A stretch of 64,000 nucleotides of DNA from Arenicola marina (GCA_964019135.1 OZ025253.1:7445059-7509058), one strand, 5' to 3'; shown: positions 50,969 through 63,139, counted from the first letter of the stretch. The notes: generated from the letters alone by a model not told the origin. Numbers and translations: made by a program.

Positions 50969-51460
50969 TAGGCGCGAGATGAGCGTGGGACTCCCTGTCG
51001 GGCCAGAGCTCCACCCCTTCCTGTGGGGGTCTCGCGCTTCAAACGGCCCTTGGAACCTGTTCCAACTCAGCCGTAACCCAGGACAACTGAAAACCTCGGT
51101 TATCAATTCAGTCGCTATCGGTGCATGTGAAGCAGAACATTTTCCAACGACCATTGCAAATGCTTCTGTACCCCCGTCTGAACCAGGGTCTTCACAACCC
51201 CCCCCCCCACCCGGGCCGCTCCACCCCTGCCGCCCCACCCACCCAATTGTAACGAAAGAGATGTAACCGTTGAGAAACGCCCTTGCTCCTTGCTACCTGG
51301 TGAGATACAGCACTGTAAGCCATCTCCATCCCACTCCTACACTGTAGTGCACGGTTCTTTATCTAACCGTACTTTAGGTCACCGAACTGTAACTCCCCAA
51401 ACTATAACTGTAAGTCACCGAACTGTAAGTCACCGAACTGTAACTTATTCAACGCCCCCC

Positions 51461-52300
51461 CTGGATCACTAAACTGTAACTCACATAATTGTAGTTCCTC
51501 AAACTGTAAGTTACATAACTATAGTTCCTCAAACTGGTTACATAACTGTAGTTCCTCAAACTGTAAGTCACATAACTGTAGTTCCTCAAACTGTAAGTTA
51601 CATAACTGTAGTTCCTCAAACTGTAAGTCACATAACTGTAGTTCCTCAAACTGTAAGTTACATAACTGTAGTTCCTCAAACTGTAAGTTGCATAACTGTA
51701 GTTCCTCAAACTGTAAGTCACATAACTGTAGTTCCTCAAACTGTAGATCACATAACTGTAGTTCCTCAAACTGTAAGTCACATAACTGTAGTTCCTCAAA
51801 CTGTAAGTCACATAACTGTAGGTCCTCAAACTGTAAGTCACATAACTGTAGTTCCTCAAACTGTGAGTTACATAACTGTAGTTCCTCAAACTGTAAGTTA
51901 CATAACTGTAGTTCCTCAAACTGTAAGTCACATAACTGTAGTTCCTCAAACTGTAAGTCACATAACTGTAGTTCCTCAAACTGTGAGTTACATAACTGTA
52001 ATTCCTCAAACTGTAAGTCACATAACTGTAGTTCCTCAAACTGTGAGTTACATAACTGTAGTTCCTCAAACTGTGAGTTACATAACTGTAGTTCCTCAAA
52101 CTGTAAGTTACATAACTGTAGTTCCTCAAACTGTAAGTCACATAACTGTAGTTCCTCAAACTGTAAGTCACATAACTGTAGTTCCTCAAACTGTAAGTCA
52201 CATAACTGTAGTTCCTCAAACTGTAAGTCACATAACTGTAGTTCCTCAAACTGTAAGTTACATAATTATAGTTCCTCAAACTTTAACTCACCGAACTGTA
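51461..52300. repeat. 30-bp minisatellite, about 27 copies
   Basis: The unit is CATAACTGTAGTTCCTCAAA followed by CTGTAAGT(C/T)A, 30 bp. It is extremely regular from 51540 to 52260 and degenerate at both ends (51370-51470 and 52270-52310, with CCGAACTGTAACTC units). Because 30 is a multiple of 3, stop-free frames of the unit give long artefactual open frames on both strands (for example 51449-52279, -). Confidence 0.95.
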
Positions 52301-52310
52301 ACTCACCACT

Positions 52311-53440
52311 ATCACTCAACTATAAGCTCATCCCGTACCAGATACACAGTGCCCCCCTCTCCCTCCCTCTTCTCACACTTACGTCACAACTTTCACACGG
52401 TATAGATTGATACCTCGGATAACTGCGAGGCAGCCATGTCTTACAACGTGCTTAGCATTATACGTCCTTGCGTGCTAGGTCTTGACACAATTAACAAAAA
52501 TGACTTTGCCCACGATTCTTAACACATGTGATAAATGCATAGAATATGTCTTAGAGCGTTACCACTAATACAGTAATAATGCTAATTGTCAAAAAAGAGT
52601 TCTGAACGAGTCATTATATATATATGGAGAATTGCTGTAGACCTACATAGGATGATGGAGAGTTTATAAATATTCAGTATCTGGTGTTAGGAACCAACCA
52701 GGCCGCCATTTCCCACGTGGTATAAGCATGCCCTGCAACCATAATAAGTTATAACAAGCGGACAAACCGTCGGTCCCCCTGGGATTATGGCGGCGATAGT
52801 GATCCGAGTTTCCGGGAGTCTGCATGTCTCTTTGTGTGGAACAATCTTCCGAGACAGACGCCTATGCTCGCTCACTTAAAGAGAAAATTGAACCTAGGTG
52901 CATGAGAGGTAGCCAGCCATAATTCTGGAAACGTGGGCAGCTGTACCGGGCTTCACGGCTTCAATAACCGGCAATTACCGTGACAGGAAGCGATTATATT
53001 AGTCATTATTCCCGGTCCAGGTTTGAAAGGTGCACGTCATTATGTATGATGATAACTGTGTTATAAGCCTAAGCGTGATAAATACGCCTCCGAGTAATCC
53101 ATGTAGGCGCATGCGCGGCTCTTGCTGCCAGGGAAAAGCATCGCCTTTCAACATCATCTTTGTGTTTTGCGTTTTGCAAATACGCGAGATTTAAAGTCCA
53201 AATTTATGCCCATAAGGACTTTCGTTTACATCTGAATGTTTTCTTAAAACGATTAGATGCTAGCAACGGTTGATTTCACGGATAAAGTGGCAATAAGGGT
53301 CTTAGTGAGGCTGTCTGATTTACATGGTACTGACGAAGCAAAATCCCCGTATGTAATGTTACTGTACATAAACAGATAAAGAGTCATTTCCCTTCATGCT
53401 GATCACGTGCAACGTGTGAACGTTTCGAACCGTCATATCT
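52311..53440. other. Unique sequence, no gene seen
   Basis: Normal-complexity sequence, AT-leaning, with a short TATATA run at 52613-52624. GTTATGGCGGCGA-like motifs occur near 52787. No exon is recognised. Confidence 0.4.
53107..53116. promoter_or_regulatory. NRF1-like palindrome GCGCATGCGC
   Basis: Third perfect copy of this 10-mer in the window, in unique sequence (GTAGGCGCATGCGCGGCTC). Confidence 0.3.
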
Positions 53441-54775
53441 CTTGCAATGTGTGTTAACTTCTATCTTTCTCATTACTTGCAATGTGTGTTATCTCCTATC
53501 CTTTGCACCTCTTGTAATGTGTGTTATTCTTACCATCTCGCCTCTTGCAACTTGTTATTCTTACCATCTCACCTCCTGCAACTTGTTATTCCTACATTTT
53601 GACTTCTTGCAATGCGTGTTTTCCTATAGATTATTTTTACCTTCTAACCTTGCAATGTGTTATTCTTACCTTCACACCTCCTGTAATAGTTGTTAATTTC
53701 TCTTTCTCACTACTTGCAATGTGTTATTTTCCCGATGTTATTTTTCACCTTCTCATCTCTTGCAATGTGTTATTTTCCACCTTCTTATCTCTGGCAATGT
53801 GTGTTATTTCCACCTTCTTATCTCTGGCAATGTGTGTTATTTCCACCTTCTTATCTCTGGCAATGTGTTATTTCCACCTTCTTTTCTCTTGCAATGTGTT
53901 ATTTCCACCTGCTTATCTCTTGCAATGTGTGTTATTTTTCACCTTCTCATCTCTTGCAATGTGTTATTTCCACCTTCTTATCTCTTGCAATGTGTTATTT
54001 TCCACCTTCTTTTCTCTTGCAATGTGTGTTATTTCCACCTTCTTATCTCTGGCAATGTGTTATTTCCACCTTCTTTTCTCTTGCAATGTGTTATTTTCCA
54101 CCTTCTTATCTCTGGCAATGTGTGTTATTTCCACCTTCTTATCTCTGGCAATGTGTGTTATTTCCACCTTCTTATCTCTGGCAATGTGTTATTTCCACCT
54201 TCTTTTCTCTTGCAATGTGTTATTTCCACCTTCTTTTCTCTTGCAACGTGTTATTTCCACCTGCTTATCTCTTGCAATGTGTTATTTCCACCTTCTTTTC
54301 TCTTGCAACGTGTTATTTCCACCTTTTTATCTCTTGCAATGTGTTATTTTCCACCTTCTTATCTCTGGCAATGTGTTATTTCCACCTTCTTTTCTCTTGC
54401 AACGTGTTATTTCCACCTGCTTATCTCTTGCAATGTGTTATTTTCCACCTTCTTATCTCTGGCAATGTGTTATTTCCACCTTTTTATCTCTTGCAATGTG
54501 TTATTTCCACCTGCTTATCTCTTGCAATGTGTTATTTTCCACCTTCTTTTCTCTTGCAATGTGTGTTATTTTCCACCTTCTTATCTCTTGCAATGTGTTA
54601 TTTCCACCTTCTTTTCTCTTGCAATGTGTTATTTCCACCTTCTTATCTCTTGCAATGTGTTATTTCCACCTTCTTTTCTCTTGCAATGTGTTATTTCCAC
54701 CTTCTTATCTCTGGCAATGTGTGTTATTTGCTAACATTCTAATTTATTACACAATGTATTATTTTTATCTTCTCA
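53441..54775. repeat. 31-bp minisatellite, about 40 copies
   Basis: The unit is GTTATTTCCACCTTCTTATC followed by TCTTGCAATGT, 31 bp. It expands to 32-33 bp when TTTTCC or GTGTG variants occur. CTTATCTCTGG and CTTTTCTCTTG versions alternate in blocks. The left end (53441-53720) is degenerate. Because 31 is not a multiple of 3, all three forward frames stay open over long spans, which is a composition effect and not coding. Confidence 0.94.
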
Positions 54776-55458
54776 CCTCTTGCAATCTGTGTCTTTTTCT
54801 ACACAAACAAATCTCATCTCTTCCCTATGCAACATGTTGTTTTTTACTCAGTACCAACCTGACACAACCGATGTCAGTTTCCATTGTTCGGTTTTCTGTC
54901 CTGTAGCAGTGTTCCCCAGCCTCTCTTATCCCTTACGTTTATCTCCTTTCTGCCCCGTTGCTTACTTATGTTGATTTTCACCGTAACGACCTCTGGCATC
55001 TGGTATATAATGGTTACACTGTTACGTAACATCTCACATCAATGTCACTATGCAATGTTCTTACCCTGTTGACCGTGTACAGTGACCTCGCGCCACCAGT
55101 ATATTTCCCCTCTTTTTACACACTTGCTTAATAATAATTCACAATCGTTGCGTCCGAACCACCCTGTGCACCTTTTGAACAATGCGCCACATTTACGCAT
55201 GCCCTCTTGCTCAACACGTGTTATTCCCCACAATCATAGAGCGTATGTATAAATTTTTGCTTCAGGTGTGTCACTTGCATTATATATTTCATCAAAATTG
55301 CTTCTCCGTTTTGCGCACGAACGGATGAAGCAAGTATCTGATTCGAGTGAATCAAGAACAAAATAACGCTCCGGGGCTCAATACATAAATGGCATACCCT
55401 GACCAGGGTGAATACGTACATGTTAACATTTGCTGAACAGTGCGAAAACTTTAACGTT
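54776..55458. other. Unique sequence, no gene seen
   Basis: AT-leaning, with residual pyrimidine bias at its left end. No recognised coding sequence. Confidence 0.4.
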
Positions 55459-55645
55459 TTTAGTGTCAATACTTGCATGTTACCAGTGTCAGTACTTACA
55501 TGTTACCAGTGTCAATACCTACATGCTACCAGTGTTAATACCTACATATTACCAGTGTCAATACTTACATGTTACCAGTGTCAATACTTACATGTTACCA
55601 GTGTCAATACTTACGTTACCAGTGTCAATACATAAATGTTACTAC
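55459..55645. repeat. 23-bp minisatellite, about 8 copies
   Basis: GTTACCAGTGTCAATACTTA followed by CAT repeats about eight times with single-base variants and one 4-bp loss near 55610. Confidence 0.9.
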
Positions 55646-57296
55646 TGTGAATACTAAATGCGACGCAAAATCCAAAAATCAAAACCACAATATTTACCTG
55701 TCTCGCAAACATAGAGTTGTGTAGAGACATAGGTAGATGGGTCTAATGTTAACAGCAGAAGCGTTACACCGAAACTAAATTGTTTCGGTGTATATATATA
55801 TATTACATGTATAAAGTCGATGTCAACAAGTTAGAGTGCCTTTTTTGTCTTTCCAGGTATACTTTTGATCTACTGTGCCTGCTGTGAATAGCCCTGACAT
55901 AAGTGAACGCCGATGACGCACTGGCCCAAGACGACTCGTCTCTGAATCGAGTACAAACACACGTCACTGGAGGGGCAGGGTGAGAGGGAGGCCACGATCG
56001 GGTGTAAATAATCATAGACTCACGTGGAGCCGAGTCATCAGCGTGCTCCTCATTTGTGACGTCACAACACGTGACGGTCCAGGCGTGACGTGAAAAACAT
56101 TGAATGAAGACACCAATGCCACTGCCGTCAAGTCAAGTTGGAGCTTCCACCCAAGCGACGATCCTCTCTAACACTATCTTGGTGTCTCCACAGCCGTGCT
56201 CAGGTCAGTTTCCGCTATGTAGATAAACTATTCCGTGTTATAGATGAAGCGTTGTTTGTGTGCTTCTTTTGGATAACTGGAGCTCCGTGTTTTTGTGTTG
56301 TGGTTTGCGAGTTTTAATCGTCCGATGGGTATAACGGTGGCTTGGGATTTGCGTGAATTTATAGGCTAGAGGTAATGTTATCAAGCAATGCGTATTACAT
56401 CAAACAGATGTAAACTCGGATATATGTGAAGTGACGGAGATGTCTTTCTTAGAGGTGCATATATTTATTCGTCAAATATAACTCTTTGTATCAATATGTG
56501 CACTGATGTTTTCCATATGTCTGCCAAGCAAACATCCTCCAGCCGTTTATATGTGGGTTTCTTCCTGTCTCTACATTCACTTTTCCTCCATGATACTCTG
56601 CTGTATATAAATATATAATGAGGGTAGAAGGTACAAACGGAGATTCCTGCCATAACCACGCGAGAAAGAAATCCTCAAACCGAAAAATACGTTTGTACTT
56701 TGTACGTCTTTCCACACACAACCGCAGCCAGATCTGCTTCGTAGGTTTTCCCACGGTTGCCCCGTTCAAATCAGACCGCAACAAAAATCAACTCAAATTA
56801 GTCTATAGCCCGCAAGTAATTGTAATATGAATAGAATAGAAAGGAAAGAGGAAATAAAGAAGACCCCTCCCAACCTCCCCCTCCCCGCCTCCACCCCCTC
56901 CCCCGCCCTTCCTTACTAGAAAAGACTTTCTTTCGCTCGTACCCCCCCCCGTCCCGCCAACCCCCCGCCACCCCTCCCTGCCTTCCATATTGCCAACCAT
57001 ATGTTCTGTAGGATCTTTCACCGTCTATTGTCGATCAGCGTGCGCTTGTATTAGCAAACGAAGGGACCATTATATTTTATATTTATATCATACATGTAGA
57101 AGTGTGCATAGTTTGATACTCGTTTCCTGTGGCATCAGCCATAAAGTATAAAAAACGAACCGACCTTCTTTTATTGTTCAAGAGAGCATGAAAAGACGGA
57201 TCTCTTACGGTGTTGACGGAATTGAGTTTTCTCCTTTTGTTACGTCTTCCTGGCCGAGGTAACAGAACGTGTGAAAACTGACATGTTTTTTGGTTG
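55646..57296. other. Unique sequence, possible regulatory or 5' region of the PRDM gene
   Basis: No open frame is recognised. TGACGTCA (CRE-type) lies at about 56057, and CAG followed by GTCAGT (donor-like) lies at about 56201 after a TCTCCACAG acceptor-like string. These could mark a small or untranslated exon, but the evidence is weak. Confidence 0.25.
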
Positions 57297-57640
57297 GGAC
57301 GGGGTGGGGTGAGGTGGGTGGAGGTGTAGATGGAGGGGTGGGGGGGGGGGTTGCTGGAGGTGTGGATGGAGGGGTGCGAGTGGGTGAGGAGTGGGTAGGG
57401 CTAGGTAGAGGTGGAGGCGGGTGAGGAGTGGGTAGGGTTGGAGGGTGGGCGAGAGGTAGGTGAGGCGTGGATGGGGGTAGAGGGGTGGGTGAGGGGTGGA
57501 CCAGTGGGGGAGGGGGGGTAGAGGGGTGGATGAGGTGGAGGGGTCATGGGGGAAGGAGGGAGGGGTGGTTGAGTGTGAGGCCGAGGCAGAGACTGATGCT
57601 GAGGGGGAGGAAGTGTGGTGGTGCGGTAGGGGTGATGGGG
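57297..57640 (+). repeat. G-rich degenerate minisatellite
   Basis: GAGGGGTGGATGAGGTGG and GTGGGTGAGGAGTGGGTAGG pseudo-units recur with no strict period. Strong G bias on + gives quadruplex potential. Confidence 0.7.
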
Positions 57641-58295
57641 AGTTGGATTTCTATACCAACGGCCGGCTTCGCGCGCTCACCAGAGCAGCAGACGACATTT
57701 CGCATGCGTGTTGCGAGCAAATGCATGCATGCAACGGGCGGGCGGGAGTTTTAGGGGGAGGGGCCGGTGAGTGTCGAAGGATCAGTGGGGCTGGCGGGGG
57801 CGGGGGGCTGTTACGTACTTCTCGCGGCCCCAGCCCTCCGGCCCCACGCGGCCAGGAAGGAAACTGTTAGATGTTATCGAAGGGCGGGAAGCTAAGCTGT
57901 GGGTGGAGGCTGTGCACCCTGGAAGTTATTGCCGAGCTTGCCCCGGGCGGGCAGAGGGGACTGACTGCGTAACTATAACTATAACAGCAGTGACTGATGC
58001 GGACAACAATCGGTGCGCGGGTCTTAACCTGCCCGGGATCAACCACGCCCCGCTAATTCCTGTCATTAGACAACTTGTGAACTGGGCGACTCGCGACATG
58101 CCGGTTAACGTTATAACATGGCGGGCCTATATGAATCCCACACCGCCCTGTATGGTACCATAAGCGTAGGTCTGGAGACTGGACATAACTGGCACAAGAC
58201 GCACGCTCGTAGAGGATATTTCCACGCGTTATCAGTGCAAAGAGCAGGTAAACTGGGCGTCATTAACCGGACGTGAACGGAATTCTGATTCGGAA
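57641..58295. other. Unique sequence, no gene seen
   Basis: GC-balanced. Two + frames (57496-57870 and 57771-58163) run through it, without recognised domains or clear splice context. Confidence 0.35.
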
Positions 58296-58500
58296 TTTTG
58301 TTACAATCTTTATATTTCTTTAATGGCGATGGGTTACTATCTTTATATCTCTTTATTGGATTTTGTTACTATCTTTATATATCTTTAATGGAGATGGGTT
58401 ACTATCTTTATATCTCTTTATTGGATTTTGTTACTATCTTTATATATCTTTAATGGAGATGGGTTACTATTTTTATATCTCTTTATTGGATTGTGTTATT
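58296..58500. repeat. 65-bp tandem repeat, about 3 copies, each an imperfect dimer
   Basis: TTTTGTTACTATCTTTATAT starts at 58296, 58361 and 58426. Each 65-bp unit contains two related halves (TTTTGTTAC... and GATGGGTTAC...). AT-rich and non-coding. Confidence 0.92.
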
Positions 58501-59097
58501 AGCTTATTTTCTTCTAATTGCAAAATTGTTATTCTTGATAAGCCGAGTAATAATTTTCAAACTCACCGTTTACTTCATAACACTTCACAGTTATGTTGCA
58601 GCTTTAATTATTAGTTTCCTCCATTCATAGATTTTTCCAAATATTATAATATTGCTCATAAAATCAAGGATCGTTACGTTCGATAGCAAGTTTTATGTTT
58701 AAATGATATTAATAGGTTTATATTTGCTGATAATTTAACGTTGCCCAATGGTAGGACGGGTTGTGGCGTGGCACAGGTGGGGGTCGGTCGATAGGGGGTG
58801 CCTATCGGGGGAGGGGAGGTATGGGGGGCGGGGGGGGGGGGAGGGGGAGGGGGGTCGGTGAGTGGTAGCATATAGCGACGCCGAGCACGTGAGTTACCCT
58901 TCTCGTCACTGCGGAGATGTCACGTGGTCTTCATTGCCTAGATAACGCACGCGCGAGGAGCGTAAAACCCGTGGCGGTTTTACCCCGGGGCCGAACCTCT
59001 GCCGGCGGGACGCTAAGGGCCCGGACGTGAGGTCGTCCCTGCTCTCACCGTGAGCCCGGGGAGTGGAGGGGGTGGTGGGGGGGGGGGGGGGTGAGGG

Positions 59098-59110
59098 GCG
59101 CCCCCTAGTG
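59098..59110 (-). promoter_or_regulatory. CTCF-like motif, reverse orientation
   Basis: GCGCCCCCTAGTG reads CACTAGGGGGCGC on the minus strand, a full match to the CTCF core. It is the best of the four CTCF-like sites seen in the window. Confidence 0.4.
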
Positions 59111-59649
59111 ATACGCGTGGAGAATGGCCGGCAGCGGGCTTGAGAGTGATACCAATGAACATGGCCACACGCCAGCCGTCAGAGCCACCCGACACCGCCA
59201 GCCCCCCCCCCCCCACCCCCCTCAATGTAAGCTGTCACTGAGGTGCGTGAAAAACTCAATCAATATCGACGCTCTTCCCTCCCTCGAGTGGCCATCTTCA
59301 AGGCGTCCTCCACTTACAGAGGTCAGGTCAATTGGTTCGTCCACGACTTGAGTCGTACCCACCCACGCCTGGATTACGTAACCAAGCGGATTTCGGTCTA
59401 TATCTAGAGCGGCCCACCGGAATCCCGCCACAGTCGCCAGTCGCGGTCGGAACCCTCTCGGGTGTATAACTTCAGATTTAGGGGCTGACTCTACATGCTT
59501 TATACATATAATGAGCTGTGGGTGGTAGGCCGTCGGATACTTAAAGCCATTCTGTGCACGGTCACCCCCCATCTTGTGGCGGAGATGGTACGGGCCGATG
59601 TCGTTTAAAATGGCGGTCCGCATGGCGAATTCAGGCTTTAAACATGGTG

Positions 59650-59681
<32 letters not shown>
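59650..59681. repeat. ATT trinucleotide microsatellite
   Basis: About ten ATT units. Confidence 0.95.
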
Positions 59682-60227
59682 CGATTTCATGGCCGGTTTT
59701 CAGGCGGAATTATTATTACTACTACTATAGTTTTGGATGAATTATGCATTTGTATAATTCAAGTTGTTTTCTTACATCTCGGAGAAAGTACGGAATGATT
59801 TCTCGCCAGCCACTAGCATCTTTTTGGAACCCGTGAATTTGATATTCCCATTATTTTCAGTTTATTTCTTAAATTCACGTGCTGGCAATCACGGATCATG
59901 CACAATGCTTTGATAAATGGATCAAACGTATAGTCCAGACATGGCCAATTGTCCTATTTGCCTAATGGTGTCAGGCGATCGCGCAAATCGTGGCGAATGC
60001 CCCCCCCCCCCCCCGCCAACCACCCATATCTTCACTATGACAGGCGCACCATGTATATTATATGTATAGACCTCTCACCGCATCCTGTCAGTGTCGCCAA
60101 CACCCAGACTCTTCTTGTCATTAAATCATCTGACATCATCATCTAGCCAGCTTCTTGACACATATTTTGTTGTTGTCAATATCATACTTACGGCTTATAT
60201 AACGGAATGATGTTCTATTTCTTGCAG

Positions 60228-60339
60228 GCTTGAAGCTCCTGAAATGATCCAGGACTCCATACAAGCTCACCCCTCACACCTGACGTCACCAAGCCCCGCC
60301 CACAACCTCGGCCACGATATTCTAGCGCACGACTACCCG
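60228..60339 (+). CDS. Candidate internal exon of the PRDM3/16-type gene
   Basis: A strong acceptor (TTCTATTTCTTGCAG, AG at 60226-60227) and a donor GTGGGT at 60340 bracket 112 nt. Skipping one base, these give 37 stop-free codons starting LEAPEMIQDSIQ and ending in HDYP. The exon ends in phase 0, and the zinc-finger exon downstream also reads in phase 0 from its first base. Splicing would therefore give ...[13 protein letters not shown], directly before a finger. The peptide is not a zinc finger and I cannot align it to the linker of vertebrate EVI1, where finger 3 sits immediately before. It may be a lineage-specific or alternative exon, or a chance pair of splice signals. No exon for fingers 1-3 or the PR domain was found upstream in the window. 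Confidence 0.45.
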
Positions 60340-63139
60340 GTGGGTGTTATAATTAATTGGTGTTTAAAGCTGCTTATATAGCAACATTTCACGTACATTA
60401 TCATTTTCGAAACATTTTGTGAAAACGTTCTGGACACATTATCTGAATGTGTAAATATTAACCCGATTACAAATCCTATGTTAGAAGGTAGAAACAGCCA
60501 TAATGTGCGTAAAGTTTTGATGACGTAGTACACAAGAAAGACACACTTTCTCACGTGAGATGCACTAATTTGGCCAAAATAAGGGGCTCCACAACATATC
60601 CGGCTTTACTTATATAGGCTAAAAACATAAACGCATCCTTTCCAGTCAAAACACCCTTTAAGTTTCCCAGCATATGGATGCATTAGTAACTTTAATTAAG
60701 GCCGCTTTTGTGCACACAAGGCCAATGCTATAAACTGAGCTAAGGGACGGGGTGAGAAAGGATCAATGGATGAAACATGCCCCAGATTAGGCGCCAGGCG
60801 CGGATTGTCCACGAGATCCAAGAAGACTGGCGACGTCTATAATGAACCAGTATATAAATCAATCGATTTAGGTCCTAACATGAATGGATTTGAGGCGTTA
60901 TCAGTTTAAAGAGTAAGATATACTGACCTGTGTCTAAAATTGCCGGTCCAAATCGAATCTGTTAATAAGTACAGATTACATTGTAAACTAAGCTTTCAAA
61001 TATAAATCACATTTATTAATTCGGGTATTAACAGCTATTATGATCTAACGCATTGGGTGTCGCATGCACGTGGTGAACTGATTAGATCGATAACTTGAAC
61101 CTATGTATAAAATAACCTTGATGTACCTAAAAATCAGTTGCAAAGGAAACTTATAGGGACTGTCATGAAAGTTGAAAAGCATGATGAACTCCTAGATTCC
61201 GCAATATAACATAGTAATACAACTTAGTAAGTGATATTTACATTGGGATGGTGGGTATATCGCAGACCAGAGCGTCTGCTCCACACTCGGTGAAATCTTG
61301 ACACGTCGCCATGTTTTTTTTATATTTATATAAATCTTTGAACTTTTTTTGTTTGCGATAAACCATGAGAATATTAATCAGATATCTCACATGTCAACAA
61401 CAAACCTTCCATCGCAATGTGGATTGGCGGTATATATTATTATTACAGGTGTGTCGTCGATAAAGGGGGGCGGCGGGGGTTGGCAGAGCGTGGGGAGGGG
61501 GCAAAGACTGTGGACGAGTATAGGAGAGGAGTAGAGACTTGGGGGGGGGATGTGATAAGGAGTGTGCGTGTGGTGGGGTGTAGTAGATAGGAGGTGCGAC
61601 AGGGAGTGTGGGTGGATGGCAGGGGTGGGTTGGGGTAGAGGAGATCGGGGGGGGGAGGGGGCGGGAGGGGAGGGGGGGCGCCGAGACTGGATGACCATCA
61701 TAGGTCTAAACGAAGTTCCTTAACGGTTTACCCCACCACGGTGTTTGTCCCAATGACATAATCCACTTACAGTATGTATCTGGTCTGTAACCAGTCCGTG
61801 CGTATTTATCACATTCGCCTCTCGAGTCAGTCACTCGGGTCAGTTTTATCGCTAGGACTATACAACACGACAGCTGGCCATTGCTGGTAACTCGATCGAC
61901 AGCAATCTGGGCAAAAAAAACCCCTCTATCTTCAATCACCATCCACGCCCATCCGTTACAACGGTCCAAGGATCGAGTCAGCCATGCCAATCCCCCGCCC
62001 CCTCGTCCTGACCACCACCCCCTATGCTGCACCCCTACCCGCCGCCACTTACATATACATGTGTATATATGTCAAGCATGAATGTTCAATGGCACCAAGT
62101 GATGGCACGTTGACCGCTTCCGCGTTTTATGAGCAGCCACTTCATATCAGAGCCACTTACACTGATACTAAAGTGATACGGAGGGATATCCGCTCGGGAC
62201 AACCAGAAAATTCACGACTTTACAACATTGTATACCACACGGAAAATAGTTCAATATATAACAGTTGCCAGCTCATTATATAGTTGTATTCAAAAGGTCA
62301 GGATGTTGTGGGTTTGATATTGTGAGTCTGACGGCGCGAGAAGCTTGTCAGACTATTTCAAAATCTATACGTACACCGTGACCACGACTTGTCATCACTT
62401 CTAAACCATATAAACATGGAGACTAAGATAATATAACTTACATTTATATGTACTGTCTTTGAAGTGGGTTACCTAACGTTGTCCACACAGCAGTAACATT
62501 GACGTATTCAGTGTGGTATACTTGAGGTGTCAGGCACTGACTTCATAAAACACTTCCGGTATCACAGATAGTGTCAAGCGACGATAGCATAAAACATGGG
62601 GAGAAGAGGCAACTGATATACCGACCACTTAAAGCTCGGTCCATTCATACACCGCTTAATATTAAACAGAAAACTAAAGCGCTTGACAACGCCTCTTGCC
62701 CTCCTCTATATATAGGAGATAGAGGTCGTACGTAGCATGCGCGGCATAGGCCTACTATATTAGATTGTATATTCTCTGTTATATATTGAATAACTTAAAC
62801 CAACTTAAACGCAACTATTTTTCATATATTTGCTGTGGATGTATTAATAATATATCAAATTAACTGGGCATAATACTTGTATATTTTTTCTCTGTTTTGT
62901 TTTTGTATAAACTGTTTGGGGTATTTCTTGGGCATGGTGTGTCAGTTAATTGTATTGAAAAGATTAGTTGGGAGATTTTTATTTGGGCATGAAAAATTAC
63001 ATTTAAGAGATAATTATATACATGTATATGGAATGTAATGTCTTGTATAATACTTATAGTTGTTAAGGGATATATATATATATATGGAATGTACTATGTT
63101 GTATAATGCTTATGGTTGACGGTGTTTGTGTTCGTGTAG
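60340..63139 (+). other. Candidate intron of the PRDM3/16-type gene
   Basis: Begins GTGGGT and ends TTTGTGTTCGTGTAG, with both exons in matching phase. It is AT-rich and contains no other recognised exon. G-rich sequence lies at 61464-61690. A 37-bp partial duplication sits just before the acceptor. The right boundary is firm; the left depends on the candidate exon being real. Confidence 0.5.
63026..63118. repeat. Two-copy duplication (37 bp, offset 56) next to the splice acceptor
   Basis: ATATGGAATGTA through GTATAATACTTATAGTTG (63026-63063) recurs with a few changes at 63082-63118, about 20 bp before the AG. A TA repeat separates the copies. Confidence 0.85.

Larger units (their letters stand above)
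45818..51460. other. Long unique interval, no supported gene
   Basis: Mostly normal-complexity, AT-leaning sequence with C runs (46190-46240, 50560-50640, 50722-50770) and G runs (48180-48350, 49470-49540, 49665-49710). A 123-codon frame (48526-48897, +) and the GC-balanced stretch at 49140-49420 are the least repeat-like parts, but I recognise no domain. If the PRDM gene has distant upstream exons, this is intronic or regulatory territory. Confidence 0.4.
58501..60227. other. Unique sequence upstream of the candidate exon
   Basis: Contains G-rich (58815-58860, 59065-59098) and C (59203-59218, 60000-60014) runs. A 133-codon minus-strand frame at 59222-59623 has balanced composition but no domain I recognise; it could be a relic of a mobile element. 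Confidence 0.4.

Noticed and set aside
51449..52410. Repetitive proteins on both strands over the 30-bp array
   Set aside because: Same explanation: unit length divisible by 3 and no stop in certain frames.
53521..54906. Apparent 461-residue hydrophobic, cysteine-rich membrane protein
   Set aside because: The hydrophobic pattern is a reading of the T/C-rich 31-bp repeat. Two other frames over the same DNA are equally open.
59222..59623. 133-codon minus-strand protein
   Set aside because: Non-repetitive, but no motif or family recognised and no splice context; a protein search would decide.
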